From NCBI GenBank assembly GCA_963682055.1, contig OY821740.1, forward strand, positions 32,690,795-32,754,794: a DNA stretch of 64,000 bases. The letters run 5' to 3'. The notes below the pieces were generated by a model, which had not been told where the DNA came from, did no database searches, and was given only the letters and a program-made list of their open reading frames with translations. This DNA comes from Primula veris (lineage: Eukaryota; Streptophyta; Magnoliopsida; Ericales; Primulaceae). The translations under genes and the position numbers were made by a program. Of the stretch, positions 60,677 to 64,000 are shown piece after piece. Position 1 is the first letter of the stretch, and the number at the start of each line of letters is the position of its first letter.

Positions 60677-60898
60677 TCATTCGTCCAAATGATAAGTAAC
60701 AATAGAAATACGTGTAATTTTACAATGCAAAAATTGGTGCACTTTAAATATCGAAATTGTAAATTTAAAAAGTTATTTAGCATGTTAACTATGTGACTAG
60801 CTTTTGAAATTTACAATTCCGACATTTAAATAACACAAATTTTGCATTGTAAAATTGCACGTATACTTATTTTTTCTTATAAATTAGGACGGATGGAG
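60677..60898. mobile_element. Stowaway-like foldback MITE, about 220 bp
   Basis: The right end AGGACGGATGGAG is followed by TA, typical of Stowaway/mariner MITEs, and the left end is TCATTCGTCCAAATGATAAG. The halves pair through TTTTACAATGCAAAAATT and AAATTTTGCATTGTAAAA, and through AATTGTAAATTT and its inverse. It sits 550-770 bp upstream of the glycine-rich protein start codon, close enough to affect that promoter. The left boundary is uncertain by a few bases. Confidence 0.65.
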
Positions 60899-61098
60899 TA
60901 TAATTTTGTTGTAACTCTGAAAGTTTCGAATCCTAACATTCGAGAAAAGACCAATTGTAAAATATCCACGAACGGATTAAACGATAGCAAGAATTTACCG
61001 TACGAGATCACGAAATCACAACACAAACGAATTTCAACACTTTTTCGAGAACCCATGAAGCTCTATCTATACTAGCTAAACAAAAATCTAAACAAACC

Positions 61099-61260
61099 AA
61101 GTAGAATACGTGTATAAACAACGAACACCATCATTGTATTTTATACAAAGCAACTAGAATATGGTTTTAAACAACAAACACCAATATTGTAGTTAAATAA
61201 ACCAACTAGAATATCCATCCGAACAATAAACACGATTCTTGTAATTATCTTAAATAAAAT
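61099..61260 (+). repeat. Triple 52 bp repeat in the GRP promoter
   Basis: Three degenerate units start at about 61099, 61152 and 61204. Shared words are AACTAGAATA (AAGTAGAATA in unit 1), AACAA(C/T)(A/G)AACAC and ATTGTA or CTTGTAA. They end about 70 bp before the TATA box, in the region where upstream activating sites would be expected. Confidence 0.65.
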
Positions 61261-61330
61261 CCAAAAAAGCCCAGTGCGCACCCCAGTCAACTAACTAAAC
61301 CACGGTTAACTCAAAACCCTAAATCCCCCC

Positions 61331-61337
61331 TATAAAA
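61331..61337 (+). promoter_or_regulatory. TATA box of the GRP gene
   Basis: TATAAAA follows a C-run and lies about 113-119 bp before the start codon. Transcription would start near 61360, giving a leader of about 90 bases, normal for this family. Confidence 0.65.
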
Positions 61338-61449
61338 ACATCGTTATCACAAGACTAAAAATCACCACCTCCTTTAAGCATCATCTCATAGAGTTGTTTA
61401 TCAAATAAATAAATAACTAATTTTATTATTAATATAATAATTAATAATA

Positions 61450-62535
61450 ATGGGTGAGATTGAGTACAGATGCTTCGTAGGAGGATTGGCATGGGCAACA
61501 GATGAGAACGGTTTAAATGACGCGTTCTCAAAATTCGGCAAAGTTGTTGACTCTAAGGTCGGTTGTTCATATCGATCAACGTCATCATCGTGATCTGATC
61601 GTATTCTGTTACTCTTGTTACTATTTTACTGTTACTGTTACTACTCTGTTCCTTGCTTTTTGCACCTGGAACGGGTACGTTCTTTCTTTTTTTATTTTTC
61701 TACTATTTTTATCTCTTTAGAGACAACACCCCAAGGACACCTCATTTATTTATTTACAGTATTTATTTTTTACACCGTTGATATTATTTGACAATTTATT
61801 CTCAGGTTTAATACCAGAATTCCCTATTTAATGGACGTAAAATTGCAATTTCCTTGATTATCTGATAAACTACACTGGTTATGAACAAAATAATACTGAA
61901 CTGGATTTTTAATAAATTGTCCATTTTTAAATTTTCGTTGCTTTGAATATTTTATGGTTTAAATCTGTAGCTTTAGTAGTTGGAAGTAACACTATAAACA
62001 GTGCACATCATTTTGTCTATTTTCGGAATACCAATCCTGCTATTTTTTTGAAGTCCAGGACCAATTATGTAATTTATCGAAGTTACTGGGTTTTTTACAG
62101 ATCTGATTATTTATTTGTTTTATTAAATTTAAATGTGTTTGTTACAGATCTGATATTTATTTAATTTTAATTGTACAGATTATCAACGATCGCGAGACGG
62201 GCAGGTCAAGGGGGTTTGGGTTTGTGACCTTCGAAGACAAGAAGGCAATGGATGACGCCATCAACTCTCTTAACGGTTCAGATCTTGACGGCCGTAGCAT
62301 CACCGTGAATGAGGCTCAGGCACGTGGCAGTGGCGGCGGAGGTGGTGGTGGCGGAGGAGGCTACCGTGGTGGTGGTGGCGGTGGATATGGTGGTGGTGGC
62401 GGTGGCTACGGAGGAGGTGGTGGTGGTGGCTACCGTGGTAACAGCGGTGGTGGTGGTAGTTATGGAGGTGGTGGTGGTGGCCGTGATGGTGGGTACCGTT
62501 CCTCAAGGGGTGGTGGTGGTGATAGCTGGAATTAG
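61450..62535 (+). CDS. Glycine-rich RNA-binding protein, GRP7/GRP8 type
   Basis: Two exons, 61450-61557 and 62179-62535, join at GT-AG borders to 154 residues. The RNA-recognition motif occupies residues 5-82, with RNP2 CFVGGL (8-13) and RNP1 RGFGFVTF (47-54). The rest, from about residue 88, is Gly-rich with Arg and Tyr (repeats of [12 protein letters not shown]) and ends DSWN. This is the canonical class IVa layout and length. Members bind mRNA in nucleus and cytoplasm, act as RNA chaperones in cold response, and AtGRP7 feeds back on its own splicing under clock control. The intron lies inside the RRM after DSK, the conserved place. It contains two decoy acceptors leading to immediate stop codons. 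Frames on the other strand and in frame 3 over the Gly repeats are shadows. Confidence 0.93.
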
Positions 62536-64000
62536 TGGGGTTCTAGTGAAATGAATAAGAAGTGTTGGGGTCTGGGGGTAATTTAGTTTGCATTTTGGAG
62601 TTGTTTGTGTTTTTTGTTCTGAGTTTGGATCTGTTTGGGTGGGTTGGGAGTAATGGCTTAAAAGCCAGTTTTTTTATGTCTTTAATTTTAGAAAACAGAA
62701 AAAGAAGTCCTGATGAATGAAATATTTGATTATGCTTCAGTTTGCTTGTTTGTTTATGTTTTTCTTTGTTATTTGCTTATTATTGGTGATGTTTTTTTGT
62801 TCATAATTTAATTTGACATACCTTCATATAATATGTAACTTTCAAGATAAAAATAAATGTATATCATTCAGAAATTTGACTGTATCATAGCATGTCATTT
62901 CAACAAAATGTGTCTAATAATTGATCATTACCTGATAAGTAAATTAATAACTTTATTTCAAAACAGAAAGTTAATTAATAAATCAGTATTGCTTGAAGAC
63001 GAGATATTTCTTTTCCACAGTATTTTATGAAAAGTAAAATATGACAGAATGTAGATAGATGTGAATGATTATTTAAGATTACAAATATCTATAATATAAA
63101 TGAAAAAGAAAACATCTGAAATGAGCCAGCTTTTGTTGAAATATTCAATCTGCTTGTTTGTTTATGTTTTTCTTTGTTAGATCCGACTTACTGTTGGTGA
63201 TGGTTTTCTTATTCAGAATTTATTTTGTTAATTGTTACACACATACAGTACATTCATAAAAAGTATACTTTTTACCTTTTTTTGTGTACAAATTCCTTCA
63301 TACTATATATATATATATATTACAGTCGGTAATTAATGTAAAATATGTAACTTTAAAATAAAAAAAATGTAGATCATCTAGAATTGGACCATAAGTGTTA
63401 TGGGATTGCTTTGATTTTTTCCCCTCCAACAAAATGTTCTCGTAAAGGAGTGAATTGAATCAATTGATTGTTCTTCTTGCAAAGGAGCCAAATTGAATTA
63501 ATTCATTGTTTTACGGTAATTGATAAAATTATTATACTTTATGCAGACCGATTAATACGTTAATGGTACAAAACGTCACGTATTAAAAACTAAACCTACT
63601 AAAAACTCAAATAAATATATTGAAACCCTAGTTAAGTCTATCATAAATTTAAATATTAATTAAAAATATATATATATTTTTTATATTTTTAGTAGATTGA
63701 GTTTTTATCACGTGGTTTTACTCGCAACCTTTCCCACTAACCTGATAAAATGCAAAGTGACACAATGGTAGGTGAATGATTATTTGAAATTTGAAAATAT
63801 CTACTATACAATACAGGTACGTGAATGATTATTTGAAATTTGAAAATATCTACTATACAATACAAACAAAGAAGAAAATATCTAAAATGAGTCGGCTTCT
63901 TTGACTGGTTATACACTTATCAAATAAAAATGTGACCAACTCGGCAACGTTATAATAACATAGTCCAATTGATTCAAACTTAGCCCGTTTCAACTGACAA
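62536..64000. other. GRP 3' flank with duplicated AT-rich blocks
   Basis: The presumed 3' UTR starts at 62536. Blocks at 62740-63130 recur loosely at 63150-63900 in the same order (TATGTTTTTCTTTGTTA, TTGGTGATG, ATATGTAACTTT, GAATGATTATTT, AAAATGAG). A 48-49 bp direct duplication is at about 63771-63868. No further gene begins before the window ends, though a promoter for one beyond it is possible. Confidence 0.5.
63794..63883 (+). promoter_or_regulatory. Three exact evening-element sequences
   Basis: AAAATATCT occurs at 63794-63802, 63843-63851 and 63875-63883. This 9-mer is the plant evening element bound by CCA1/LHY/RVE clock factors. Two copies come from the local tandem duplication. Function depends on a gene beyond the right edge or on downstream control of the GRP gene. 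In AT-rich DNA chance matches are possible. Confidence 0.3.

Noticed and set aside
60957..60965. AAAATATCC as an evening element upstream of the GRP gene
   Set aside because: The last base differs from the evening element AAAATATCT, so I did not claim clock control from it.
62300..62554. His-rich minus-strand frame and Val-rich + frame over the glycine-rich gene
   Set aside because: Shadows of the GGT/GGC glycine codon repeats of the real gene in the other frames.

Overview
The window is nuclear DNA from a flowering plant, most likely a eudicot. It is AT-rich, and its genes have many GT-AG introns. The genes belong to plant families: a plant WDR44-type WD40 protein, a multi-KH RNA-binding protein, a RING-CH membrane E3 ligase, an SNC2/RLP51-type receptor-like protein and a GRP7-type glycine-rich RNA-binding protein. 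The space between them is filled with plant transposable elements. I could not assign a family or species.

Layout. 1-7100: intergenic, with a complete CACTA miniature element, a candidate hAT miniature element, and a nested pair made of a TRIM retrotransposon inserted at the edge of a hAT element. 7948-10728 (+): seven-exon WD40 gene. 10729-24350: intergenic, holding two copies of a segmental duplication (about 12430-15310 and 22490-23550). Copy A is interrupted by a short LTR retroelement whose own LTR carries a Tourist-like MITE. Between the copies lies a 6.9 kb Ty1/copia element on the minus strand (15547-22466). Its LTRs are almost identical but its coding region is badly decayed.

24351-37807 (+): nine-exon KH-domain gene. 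Its large first two introns hold tandemly duplicated relics of its own KH exons and an 888 bp hAT element with a perfect 8 bp target duplication. 38450-40578: right part of a decayed CACTA element with a transposase-accessory relic. 42688-43970 (+): two-exon RING-CH gene. 47160-48231: MITE cluster. 48916-51858 (+): three-exon receptor-like protein gene. 52438-60898: dense MITE and foldback region, including a Mutator-like element inside a hAT element. 61450-62535 (+): two-exon glycine-rich RNA-binding protein gene. The window ends in duplicated AT-rich DNA with three exact evening-element sequences.

The five genes are all on the + strand and look independently transcribed. Two (KH and GRP) are RNA-binding regulators and one (RLP) is a probable immune receptor. 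I found no tRNA, rRNA, CRISPR array or operon-like structure. I see no wholly new biochemical system. The unusual content is structural: exon relics in the KH introns, non-autonomous mobilisation of a dead copia element, nested insertions whose order can be read from target duplications, and decoy splice acceptors in the GRP intron. Coordinates of exons and target duplications were read by eye, and all family assignments rest on motif recognition without database searches.
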